Below the pieces are notes generated by a model, which worked only from the letters and a program-made list of their open reading frames with translations, was not told where the DNA came from and did not search any database. This document shows, in pieces, positions 21,027-32,592 of a stretch of DNA of 64,000 nt (its first letter is position 1; the number at the start of each line of letters is the position of its first letter). A program made the position numbers and the translations under genes. The DNA is from Venturia oleaginea (Eukaryota; Ascomycota; Dothideomycetes; Venturiales; Venturiaceae), in assembly GCA_013176395.1 (NCBI GenBank), contig JABMLP010000004.1:806001-870000 (forward strand), read 5' to 3'.

Positions 21027-21771
21027 ATGCACCCCTCCACGCTCATTACTTTGGCCCTTTCCACCGCAGTTTCTGGAAAAGACATCTGGGGCCCGGCTGT
21101 GTCCTTCGGACCGTCCAAGTCAACCATCGTCTATGCCTCCACCATCCTCCAACCACCAGCGGCCCCAATTCAGCCAGATGGCGCTTACCTTACCATCTGG
21201 CCAGGAATGTCCAACGGTACCGGCAATTTGATCCAAGCTACCCTCGACATCTGGGGGGGTAGCAGCGACTGCAGCGGCGTTGCGATGAAGCCCGGCGATT
21301 GGTGCGCAATGGCTAGTATTTTTGGTAGCTCCGACTTCCCAGAGTACCAGCACGAGGGTCCAGGTTCAATCGCAAAGAAGGACCAGAAGACCCAGATCGA
21401 GTACAAATTGGAGTCGAACAACCTCAACTGGACACAGTGAGTTTTACAAACACGGTCTTGAGTTGCACAGTACTGATATTTACCCAAGGATCGTCACTGA
21501 TGTTGCCTCAAAGAAAGTCGTTTCCACTTTGACCAGCCGATCGGAGCCATACATGCGCGGTTGGGGTACTGGAGTCGAGTGCCAGAAAGACTGCAACCCA
21601 CCAGGACTCCACTACTACCTCAACACCACAATCAAGTTCAAGGAGGCTGAGCCAGATTTCAAGTTGGGAGCTTCCCAGGGTGCCACCTTCACTAAGCCAG
21701 TCTCTGCTGATGGCGGAATTACATGGACAGTAGACAAGATGACCATTCCTGCCACCAAGAAGACGGCTTAG
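21027..21771 (+). CDS. Small secreted protein of unknown function (230 aa)
   Basis: Two exons, 21027-21436 and 21489-21771, join across a 52-nt intron (GTGAGT..CCAAG) that restores TQIVTDVAS. The N-terminus (MHPSTLITLALSTAVSG) is a likely signal peptide, cleaved before KDIWG. The mature part has the stretch YLTIWPGMSNGTGNLIQ, four cysteines (DCSG, DWCAM and the pair VECQKDC) that could form two disulfides, and N-glycosylation sites (NGT, NWT, NTT). The pattern of tryptophan- and glycine-rich beta segments resembles secreted fungal beta-sandwich proteins such as eqolisin-like folds, but I see no catalytic motif and assign no function. Gene structure is well supported; the role is unknown. Confidence 0.75.
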
Positions 21772-22744
21772 GCAGGGTACAAACGACGAGGAGCTGTGCA
21801 TGACGGGCTGGACCTTTGGAAGAAACATATCTTTTACTTTAATAGACCTCACGGTGCTCATCTTGAGTCAACCATGTGGACATGTTCATCCATTAGCGTT
21901 TTAAGGAGCAGCGCTTCTTCGCATGAACTTCGCGATCCCACCTGTCTCATTTTGCATGTTTTACTGCACAGCTAGAGTTGGCCCGGAGTAACCTGGCCCG
22001 AGAGAAGCCTGGTGCTTCTCTCAGACAAGAACTCAGTGTCAGTTTTCTCGGAGAGATGTCCGCCCTGTACTTCGGGGAATGCTGTCAGTGCCAACCATGA
22101 CCGCACGGATCGTCTTCCGGCTTGGTGAAGTCTTTAACGCTATAGCTATGATCAAGATACTTGCCCTGCATATGGGCCGACTACAGTCTCAGCCGCACCT
22201 GAATCCCCCTATTACCTGTACAATTTCATCTTCTTTTCCTTTTAAACGAGATCATTGTGCCAGCCCAACAGCGCAGGAGACATGCTATCTCACCACTACC
22301 CACCTTTCGAAAAGCCTGCCGGTAGAAATTTGATTCGTCTTGAACCCCAGAGTAGCTGCGTTTCAATGGCGTACCGCATATTATCTCAATATCTCCAGCT
22401 TCCTCTACACCGGATGTGGCTACTATCTCTTACTGGACCTTCTCGACTGCTTCGCTAGCATTTTAGGTCATGGCTCGACTCGCCTTGTAGGGTATAGTCC
22501 ACACATTGGTCTCGCTTACTCCTAAACTGTCTACTCGTACGAGTATGAAGAGAGCTGAGATGGGGATAGTTGGTATACGGATTGAACATGTTCTTAAGTC
22601 TGTGGCGTCCCAACCTTCAAAATTGGTTCGACTCTTCTCTTCCGTCTGTGTGAGCCGTCAGAAGCAATCCTGTTCCTTATTCTAAACCACTCTGAGCGCT
22701 GAGGCCGTAGCAGGAGGAATTGATATCGGCCAACTGTATCAACA
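21772..22744. other. Gene-free interval
   Basis: Short overlapping frames only, with no domain signal. It contains the 3' flank of the secreted protein gene and the promoter of the DUF3176 gene. A stretch of alternating GGCCCGGAGTAACCTGGCCCG and CTTCTCTC repeats around 21975-22025 is the only local structure. Confidence 0.4.
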
Positions 22745-25168
22745 ATGGTAAGTCTGATCTTCTCTTTGTTGCGGTTCGAAAATCATAGCTATGGAAAACG
22801 TCCACCATTGCCCTCAGTGAGTGTGTACAATGCTGACTTAGCAATCGTCAGGATGTAGAGAAAACTGCAGCAATCAATGTGCAAGAGACAAATAGCCCCC
22901 AGAGCTACCCAGAAACCGCCGAGGCCATTTCGACCCCGAATGGTAAACCGAATCGCATTGATACTTGGTACCTTTGGGAAGTTGGAGGGATAATCGGCTC
23001 CGCAGCTTGTATATGTGCTAACATAGGGCTTCTGGCAAGTCTCGATGGCAAAAAGCTACCTATGTGGGGAGCTACAACACCCGAAAAGACTGTAGGAGGG
23101 AGAGTCATTCCCTCGAAGACTGTCAATGTGTCGCTCAACAGTGTGATTTCATGGATTAGCACAGTTGGCAAAATCGCCATTCTAATTCCGATCACGGTGA
23201 GATTTTTGAACTTCATCTGTAAAGGCAGACGGAACTGATTAGAGACAGAAAGGCCTTGGCCAGCTCAAATGGGTCTGGTTTGCTGAAAAGGAAAGACAAC
23301 TCGCTGATTTGGAAACCTTTGATGGAGCTACAAGAGGACTTACTGGAAGTGCAAAGCTGCTATAGAAGCTGCGTGGCAGGTAAGTTACAAAGCAACTTTT
23401 GACTTCTTCCAACTCCTTCGTATAGTATCATTCTCTAAAATTATGTTTCAAATAGACAGTTTGCTGTCATCGGCGCCATGATGATCTTGGCCCTCGGGTT
23501 CGATCCATTCATTCAGAACCTCGTTCACTACGATACAGTGTACATGCCCGACCCGGAGAGAACCTCCAGCATAGTCACAGCAAATGAATTTGACATCCCT
23601 GAAGTTTTCGGACAGCTGGGGTCGGAGGCCAAATGCAGAATACAAAGTGGCATGTACAGTGTGAGCAGTAGTCTTCGGGTACCGACATACTCGTGTGATA
23701 CTGGCAATTGTACTTGGATTGGTTATAATACCCTCGATGTTGGAGTACACTGTGCAGATCTCACATCAGATCTAGTACGTACATGTTCAAACGACACTGC
23801 GCTACAGGTATGTGTCGACCATCCTCGCCCAAAAAGTTTAAGGATCAATTCTTCATGATCGTACCGTGCGATAACGTGTCTAACTCAAGTTTCTCAGAGT
23901 TCCGCCCTCGGCGCTCCCTGCAATTATCGTCTGCCGAGCGGAATGAATCTCGGTAGCGACGACGGCCACAACGTCTTCGCCGTGAATTTGAGTCGGACTT
24001 CGATCAAGTATTCAAACTACTCCAACCCACTCGCACTCGTACAGACTGTTGGATCTTTCTACAACGAATACATCAATTCCAGCGCCGAAGTCGTGGCTTC
24101 GGAATGTGTACTCTTCCCAGCGGTCAGGGAGTTGAACAGTTCGGTCGGCCAGTGGTATCTGGACAATGTGGATCCCAACGCCCTTGTTCCCACCAGCGCG
24201 TTTACAGGCGATAACTATGTCGAGCAGCAAATCTCGATGTACGACAACTACACCTACAACTCAGCGCCAGAGAATCGAGGAAGCGCAGGGTACCACTTGT
24301 CAAACGAGAAACACCCTGGTATCAATGGGCAGACTGCATACTTCATGTCCAACAAAGTCGTCGTTGGCGTGCAGAGATACACGAAGACCTTACTCCAAGG
24401 TTTCGTACGTGGCAATGGTCAAAGCAACTTCACCTACGTGGCCGAAGAAAATACCGGAGGAACCAGCGATGCCCTACAATTCTTATTCGATCCGTATTCA
24501 GGAGGAAAATGTCGCGCTTCGACATTCTTCGGCGCATTCAATGGGTCGACTTCCGTACAATGCACGATGGAGAGCATAGCTATCTGTTGATTCGGCTTTG
24601 TACACGTGTATGAAATAGTAATGAAATGATAATGTAACGATAATGAAATGGAGATGAAATAAACATATATGGATAAGTCTCTTGTGTTCTTGATTGTTCA
24701 TTGCTCTTCTTCGAACATTGAGGTATCCTTGGGATGCAGAGATTGCACCGCCCCTGTCAGTGCCAAGGATACGACACTATCGCTCTCACCCTCTGGATGC
24801 GCGACTCGCAGATGACGGCCATGATTCCGGGAGACCAACCTGCCATGCTCAACGCGACAACTGGGAATACCATTGCTCCTATTAACCAGGTCAATGTTAC
24901 GTGGTGGTGGATCTCTTTACCGATCGTTATCTGGTTCTGTTCAGTCGCTACGCTCGTGGGGACTGCCTACAAGACAAAGAAAGCGCATTTGTACAATTGG
25001 AGAACAAGTCCTTTGGCAATGGCTTTCATGCAGCTTGGTCGGGGAGAGAAGCGCGCTTTTATGGAGCATGGTTTGACGGAAGACGGCTTGATCAAAAGGG
25101 CTGAGTTGATGAGGGTGCAGTTGAAGGTAGAAGATGGTCAGGATATCTTTATGAAGAAGTCGGCTTGA
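22745..25168 (+). pseudogene. DUF3176-type membrane protein, probably disrupted
   Basis: Proposed exons: 22745-22747 (ATG only), 22852-23196, 23249-23379, 23456-23807, 23898 to about 24590, and a last exon ending at 25168. Family marks are WYLWEVGG at the start, a transmembrane segment (IIGSAACICANIGLLA), FAVIGAMMILALGFDPFIQN, a long extracytoplasmic part rich in cysteine and N-glycosylation sites, and a final transmembrane helix (WWWISLPIVIWFCSVATLVG) before a short cytoplasmic tail. This matches fungal DUF3176 proteins, whose function is unknown. Exon 3 carries an in-frame TAG at 23363-23365 where the family has Trp (TGG). The junction between 24590 and about 24761 cannot be resolved: TGA follows AIC and the gap is AT-rich with ATGAAAT-like repeats. 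So it is probably a pseudogene, unless splicing differs from my model. Confidence 0.6.
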
Positions 25169-25551
25169 GGGATAATGAGTAAAGAGGCGCACTAGAGAGA
25201 ACGTAGGGACTCGCCTCGTTTCATTGTTCTCGGAGTTGAGAGCTTGAGAAGACGCCCTGAAGCAATTCTAATGGATTCTTCTATCAATGCTTTATGTGTA
25301 ACTGTCACTTTTATGTTGTCGCTGATAGGTGAGCAGACCAATTTTTACGGTTCCTGGAACAACAGTACCTGGCCCTTCGATCCATTGTTGAGCAAGACTC
25401 CTACGTAACACGTATGTGTACCCCAAGCACTTCCGCCACAGACAGATCCGGCATTATTTAGTGCCATCCTACCAAGTGAAACTTTGGTGCAGCGCAGACA
25501 CATGCTGCACCATAATCCGTGAACCGGTCACCTTCGATTGACCTCTCGGGA
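25169..25551. other. Convergent 3' flanks of DUF3176 and GST genes
   Basis: Non-coding. The two genes end facing each other. No strong terminator-like structure is seen. Confidence 0.4.
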
Positions 25552-26418
25552 TCAACTGCGTTCGGTAGGCTGGAGTGTCTCCAATCTGTCGTAAATCTTG
25601 CGGACAGGCGCAAGGTCTCTCATCCTCTGGCTCCACTTCTCCAATGCGGGCCAATCCTTCAACCGCAGATTCAAGCGATTACTAGTCTCGTCATCCGCAA
25701 AGGGGTAGTTGATCAGATCCGCGACAGTAGGTCGATCGGCAAGCGCGAGGAAATCCTGTCCCTCTTGCGAAAGACGGTCATTCAGCAAGCTGTATCGCAC
25801 TCTCAACTCGTGGTGCAAACTATTACGATTCCATGAGCGCGTATCTGGTGAAAGCGCTTGCACGTTGCGCGGGGCTGTACTCACTGCTGTTCAATCTCGG
25901 TGTTTCGCGTGCCCACGGGTCTCATGTCCAGCTGGAGCCAGAGTTTGGCAATGGGACTGTATACATGTCATGAGCTAGCTTCAGAAGACGTATTTGCAAG
26001 CAAGGCTTGGTTGGTGGTGGTGGTGGTGATGGTGGACTCACAAGAAACTGCACGCGTGGAAAAAGGACCAGTTCCCCACGGCCGCGCGCTGTGGGCTCCA
26101 AGCCGAAACGCCCCATTTGTCTTCTGTATCATACCGATCGCTGATGTACATGATGATGCTCGTGCTGTCCCATAGCACAAACCGCTCCCCATTGATCTCA
26201 TCAATAAGCGCGGGGACGTATTGCTGAGGATGTATTTTCTGGTACCACTCCGTATACAGGTCCTTGGCTCCCGCGAGAACAACCAGGTCGTAGGGAATCT
26301 CGAGAGCCTCTAGGAGGATGGCCGCCTTGATCCAGGTTTGGTAGCTGGGCATGGAAGCGAAGAGTACAGGTCGCTTCGGCACCCCATGTACAAGTGACTC
26401 TATGGAATGAATGTCCAT
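25552..26418 (-). CDS. Glutathione S-transferase-like protein (238 aa)
   Basis: GSTs conjugate glutathione to electrophiles or serve as peroxidases or isomerases in the cytosol. Exons: 26042-26418, 25885-25956 and 25552-25819. Introns of 85 nt (GTGAGT..TACAG) and 65 nt (GTGAGT..AATAG) keep the frame exactly. The N-terminal thioredoxin-like half has RPVLFASMPSYQTWIKAAILL, the cis-Pro loop YVPALID and the glutathione-binding WDSTSIIMYI near residue 75. The helical C-terminal half includes ADRPTVADLINYPFADDE, the usual GST_C signature near the dimer core. Length is normal. The chosen ATG gives MDIHSIESL; an upstream in-frame extension to about 26517 is possible but adds non-conserved residues. 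The class (Ure2p-like or other) is not certain. Confidence 0.85.
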
Positions 26419-29400
26419 AGTCGTTAATGAAGTATGTAAAGAAAGATCGCGATCCGTATCCAAAGGCTGGATCTCCAGAACGGTTTCTGCATATAAGCTT
26501 TGCAGCCAAGAGCTCAACTGTCATCGACGTCAATGCTGTTAGTGTGCTTGCTATCTGATATGACGGATGCCGAGAACCGCGTCGGGCGAGGATACCTGGT
26601 GATTTGGACACCGATGGCGTGGGGATGTGAATCTTGGATGGGCATCGGGGTCGGCATACCGGGCATATATTAGGTATGGTGGGCCCTATACCTTGCAAGA
26701 GAATCATTTTAGCCACTTTCCGATGTTTTGCTCGGGCCGTAACCCCACAACCTACAGCCTCAATTTGTGAGGTGTTCGACTCAAACACGTCTCTTAAGGT
26801 GTTCATCAATTGCTACCGTTCACGGAGTGAACACCGAAGTCCAGAGTCTTTGACGTAATTCTTCGTGGCGTCACATGGAATCAGTGAGGGCCCGAGATGT
26901 TAACTTACTCATAGGACCTATTCTTGAACAAACGTCCCTTTGAGGAAGCTGAATCATGCCTCGGGACTTTCCATGCCACGGTTTCTTAACGGCCAACACT
27001 GTATTCGGGCCCTCTAAAGCAGCAAGCCACTGCAAACGTGGAGCAGATAAATATATACCATACTGCTGCTGCTGTTGTTGTTCCTCGAGATCATGCGATT
27101 AGACTGTGTCCCTGCATTGCGGTAACCAATAAGGTGTGAATCATGCACGACAAGTCGCGGGAGACGGGAAAGTGTCCAGTCCTGCGGAATCGTGCTATAT
27201 ATTTTGGACCCACATCTTCCGGCTCCAGATATTGTCAAGGATCGCTTTGGTCCGAGCAGTCTTATGCAGCCCTACTAAGCCTCGTCCATTGATGCTTCAC
27301 GACGCGACGAGTAAAACTATGTCCATGATAGACCAGCATCTATCTGTACCACCATCTGTACTCGAGACGGCGACCTGATATCGAGGTGGCGACGACGAAT
27401 GGAGATCACATAGAACTCGCGGGAGGTGAAATCGGGATTTCCCAAACCGGCTCTTCCATTCTTGACCATTGTCGATATCGAACTCTCGGAGGCAGTGTTT
27501 TGAAACCTCCTTATTGGATTTGCTTGCAAGTTTGTTCTCGTGGCGATGTGGCTTGGCGAACTAGTCGGTGCAATACCCTGCACAAGGCTGAGAATCAGAG
27601 ACCTAAGGCTCGTACTGATTAATTGGCCAATCGCAAAGGCTCGCTTATCACAGCGCGGCAGACAACCTAGAAACATTCGAGAATCAATACGAAGGCGTTC
27701 CAACGTTCCCTTCCCTCCTTGGCCTCATCGCTTGTTTGTTTGACTGGAATGTCGACAATTTGTTCGCGCCTCGCTTTGATTCGCAAGGATTGCCTCGCAA
27801 AGCAAAATTTGCATGAGGATGACCGCTCTCCGGCCTTCTTCAGGGGTGCCCACATGGTCCGCTACAGAATGCTTGATTCGCCTCCAGCTTTGCAGAGTGG
27901 CGCCGTGATCTCGCGAGAACTAGAAGACCCGGCCGAGAAAGGAAAAACCATACCGTCCTTGTGTAGCAGACGAATGGAGTGTCGAAATCATACGAGGCTA
28001 ACTAGTTACAGAGATATGAGCGCCAGAGCCGTAAGGGAATGTATGTCCGCTTTGAGTTATCCTGTTGTCTTGCTCTGGACTCGATCCTCCAAATCCTCCC
28101 CGGCTGTTCGTCGAAAACAGTGCCGGGAAGACCGTACCCAGATATCATGTAAGCTCCAGGTTAACTCTTTCCAGTGCCATCAACGCTTTCTGACAATGTC
28201 CTGACAGGTCTTATAGAAGCAGCACGGTCTGCAATTAAGAGCCGCCGCGACGTACACCACTCGAGCAAAGCACCAACACCTCCACATCCCAGCAACAATC
28301 AACAAAAGGCTCATTCCTACAGGTCGAATGTAGCGGAGCGCGAGGCGTGTTTCCGATGCAGGAACTCAGGACTGAGGTGCGTCGATGGTGTGTTCATGGC
28401 AGGGAAAGGTGCAAGGAAGCGAATGAGACCGCAATGAACGTGGACAAACTTGAATCCAACGCCGCAACCGATTCGGCGACATATCGCAGACGAGACCGCG
28501 AAAGCGAGACTTTGGACGGACTACGGCCAGTCCGGGCAGGACTACTAAAGAAACCAAACCACTGAAAAAGCCCACACAGTCTAGAGACATTCTTCATTTC
28601 CTGTTGTCGTTGTGATCGCCTCCACTGGGGTGTTCAGTCCAACCCACCATCACTTCGCAATCAACATGTCCCACTCTCCTCATATTGATTGGAACTTCCC
28701 TTTTGCGTGGGAGGTACTCGAATCAAGCTTGGAATACTCGAACCAGATGAATAGACAATCGAGGCAAGTGCCAAATAGCAACAGCCGCGGCGATGATGGA
28801 TCACTTCTATTCAAACGCTTGGTGGAAGGAACCCAGAGATCACAATTTGGAGTGGCGACCATAATTCCAGAAGCTGGGTGTGTGTTTTCATAGGCCTCAG
28901 GAAGTCTCAACGGCAGAATATCGCCCTTGATGTTCTCGCATCTGTAACTGATCTGGGTCTCTGGCAAGTTGCGCACGCTCTCGATGATGCAATCGAGTAG
29001 TCTCTGATATGCGAGCAAACCGAAACACACCTCTGTCCCTGTGCTTGCGATCTGCAGCTCTGTCGCTATTGAGTGCACGACAGCGAGTCTACTCGGGTTT
29101 CGACGAGACAGCATATGAATCGGACGTCTACAACTGGATGCTATGCAACAACGAGAGACCTTCGGCGCGTTCTTGGAGGAAGGGGCAGAAGGAGGCAGAC
29201 TGTGTCAATTCGTTGTCAGAGTGTGTTTCGAAAGACATGGTAAGTGCTGGTGATCGGAAGTTAATCACGACTGGTCAAACTGAGATGTAGATCATTGTCG
29301 AGAAGTTAAAGGGGATTCGGTTCTAATCTTCGAGCTGGATGTACTTTGAACCAATCCTATTCTCAACGACCAACTCAAGCTCATAAATTTGGAAATTATT

Positions 29401-32400
29401 TTCATTCAAGCATGTCACGACAGCTTGTTCTCGCCTGACGTCGATATCGTATTTCTTTGACGTGTGTACCCTGTGAAGTAGTTTTGATTTAGTGAGCACT
29501 GGTCATGGTCGTGAGAGACAGGGGGGCTACCTTATGAGCACACTGACACCACTGCTCCCACGTACTGTGAAGTGGCATTGTGGACAACACAATGCAACTC
29601 AACTGCATTGAAAACTTGCAGGTTGGACAAACCAACGTGACTGGCATTGCCGAAGTGCACTAGACTTAGTGCGCAGTTGAAGATGGGACATTTCCTGCTT
29701 ACGGTCCGTACCCAGTGCCCAGAGATTTGTGAAATCGCCGGTGAACCACGATTCGAACTGCCGACGCCACTAAATCCCTCACTGAGTCTTTTCCAGACAT
29801 GGAAAGCGAAGGCATGTAAGTTAGTCCCGTCCGTCGTCGTAACCACAGAGTCCAACATATCTGGGGCCGGCTTCATTCAAGTCAGCCGTGTTAATTAAAG
29901 ACGTTTGAGCTATCCAAAGCCCCGGCCGTCTTCTCCCACTTTTTTTTAGTGAGCTCACCATGATCATTTGCTGCGCCAAACACTTGCTGGGGCGACAATC
30001 ATTGCCCCATGTTTTAATCGCTGCTACCAAGGCACTGATAGAGTCTCGGAAGAACGGGGCCCCCTTTCAAGTTCCGAGTGATATATCAAGGAGCATGATG
30101 CAATTGTCATGCATGCAGTGGAGAACATCATTTATGCTGTAGAGCTCATTGGCCACGTGCACTTTTCTATCGGCAAACGTGATAGTATCGGAGTTTTTGG
30201 TTTCATTGCAATTCTTCGGAACGTTCCGCGCAGTCTTGCAACACCAGATTCTGCTGGGAGAAGATGAACTTGACTATGGGGTCGAACATGCTCAAAACTT
30301 TTGCTGTATTTCGATGAAGCGTCTACCTTGACTGCCATAAAGGAGAGGCTTTGTATCTGATAGCCGACCGGACTCGGACTCCGGAGCAGGGGAGATGCTG
30401 ATGGTTGCCAGTGCAAGAAGTAAACGCTTATGAAATATGGAAAGCGGTAGCGAGTACTAGATCACTGCTCCACAGTCCTAGAGCACACATTTTAACCTCC
30501 AACCAGTTTGTGCGATCCAGACATCTGGGCTGACAGAAAATTACATGCGTTCGTCATCCTCGGAATTCAGCTTAAGCTCAAGCCTGCAGATGAGTGAAGC
30601 TACAAGACAACATAGTAGTCGGTCCGCCAGATGCTTGCCCATGTATTTTTGCCGCCCAGGGCCAAAGCGAGAGAATTTGTAGCGGGAATGGAAAGGACTT
30701 CAAATCAGGAATCTGGAAGGGAACCTATCGTTCGGTCTTCTCCTCGAGACGAGTTGTGGATGGTAAGAGTGTATGTATTGATACGTCTCGCGCTATAAAT
30801 CAGTGTACGTCGCAAAATTCGGCGTTTTCCTTCAACTGGCTTTTGTAGGAATAATGCAATTAACTGCTCTCCTGGACGTAGTTGGTGCTCGAGGAATGGA
30901 GAAAGCTGAACTAAGCAAGCGTCGAAAGTGTGCTCAATCGTCATTGCAGATTCTAAACGTCGGTAGACGCGGCCAAAAACGAGACTCTTCAAATCAAACA
31001 CAACCTGCCCATGTCTCCCCGCGCTCGACGAAGGATTTCTTTGCCCCATTGAGAAGATGGTACTGCGCGACTGGATACACAGCAAGGAAAGAAGGACCAA
31101 ACCAACGGCCCCGGTCGTGACATCCAAGTTCGCGAAAAGTGACTCATCAAGCGTCTGAAGTAGCTAATCAAATTTAGTACACGCACGAGATGGGGCTCAG
31201 ACAAGGAGCTGACCTGGATCATATCAATCTCTCCACGAAGACTTCTTTGCATCATTGCACAAAAGGAATCGAGCTGCTTAAACCTCGGCTGGCTTCGCAC
31301 CTTTCCATATTCCAATTGCACCAACGCCCCTGGAAATCTGACAGGGGGCCTCGATTTGCTTAGGTGGGTGACCACTTCGATGCGGACAAACGGTACACGC
31401 CACCGTCCAGGAAATGGGTGAAGAGCTTATTTCTGATGATTGAAATCTCCCTCAGCTGGCGCTCCTGTCGTCAACTTGGTACACCATACATCAGCTCCGC
31501 AGTAGTGAAGAACAAATGACTATTGTGTCGGTAGGATGGAGAGAAGCATTTTGACACGCTTGAGTCGACAGCAAATCATCTACGAACTGGTCGGTAGTTG
31601 TGAAAAACGAAGCGACCGGCTCGACAATGACTGAAGGCAGAGTCCAATTCTTGTCGGAGGTCTTTCTATTCGTTTTCTGACACAACCACAAATGTTCCTA
31701 ATCATCTCGCCGAAGAAATGACCCGAGTCATTGTTGGGCGCTTTATGGTGCAGATGTGAATCGTGAATTACAACTTGGACATGCTCCGCTTGGAAAGCAC
31801 ACTGTTTCGTTCATGTCAGCTGAACAATTTCGAGTTCGTAAACCGATGAAAGCGGAGTCCAGTAGCGAAGCTCTTTGGTCGGATTGAAGGCAGTAAAAGG
31901 GTTTGATGTCGTTTATCTTTCAAAGTTGGGCTCTTTTGTGGATTCAATCAAGGGCCATCACTTTGGTTGTGGCTCTGAAGGGAGATGATCAGTGATGGCA
32001 AAGCAAAGAGTTCGAGCTAAGAGAGGGCTTTCTGCGATGCATACCTGTGCAACGCCTGAGCTTTTGGTAACGGCCATCAATATCATGGAGGCATTACCAG
32101 AAAAGCCGACATTAATGTGGGGGTGATGCGGAGTTGGCGAATCCGAATTTATACAGCCTAGTATTTCATTCATCATTAGAAAAGTGTACTTCGTGAAACA
32201 AGACACAGATGCGTAATCGATGGAAAGTAATGGAGGGTGCTAGAAGACAGAGAGAAGACGTGAAATGAATTGTTGGTGTTCGGTCTGGTAAAATATTCCA
32301 GCCTGGCGTACATCTGAGTCCGGCAGTGACTGACACGTAAACTGTCCACAATCATGTGTGCATGAATCTGATCTCCCATCTGACTTCCTAACCACCAGCC

Positions 32401-32592
32401 GTTTTGCCCCGTCCGCATTCGAATACAAATCGCTTTCAGATATTCGTCAAGAGGAGCACAGCATAACATATGAGCAATCATTGTCTCTTCAATTGGATAT
32501 GAAATCTATCATGAGGGATATCTCAGTAAAAATACAGACAGCACAGCACAGCCAAGCCAAACCAAACCAAACCAACCTAACCACCGCCACAC
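26419..32592. other. 6.2-kb stretch without a supportable gene
   Basis: Many frames of 60-160 codons occur on both strands, but they overlap each other, lack conserved motifs and have no coherent splice partners. The longest (27719-28204 plus, 28680-29114 minus) show no recognisable family. Base composition is not strongly AT-rich. A half zinc-cluster pattern (CFRCRNSGLRC) at about 28346-28378 lacks its second half. A CCAAA/CCAAC low-complexity run lies at 32551-32583, just downstream of the next gene. Decayed genes or transposons are the likeliest content. Confidence 0.4.

Noticed and set aside
27719..28204. 161-codon plus-strand frame
   Set aside because: No recognisable motif, no splice partner, overlaps opposite-strand frames.
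28346..28378. Half zinc-cluster motif CFRCRNSGLRC
   Set aside because: The second CX2C...C half is missing in all frames and there is no further transcription-factor sequence.
29720..29800. Possible tRNA on the minus strand (TTCGAATC B-box-like motif)
   Set aside because: The arms around the TTCGAAT loop do not pair (GGCAG against CGTGG) and no anticodon arm is seen.
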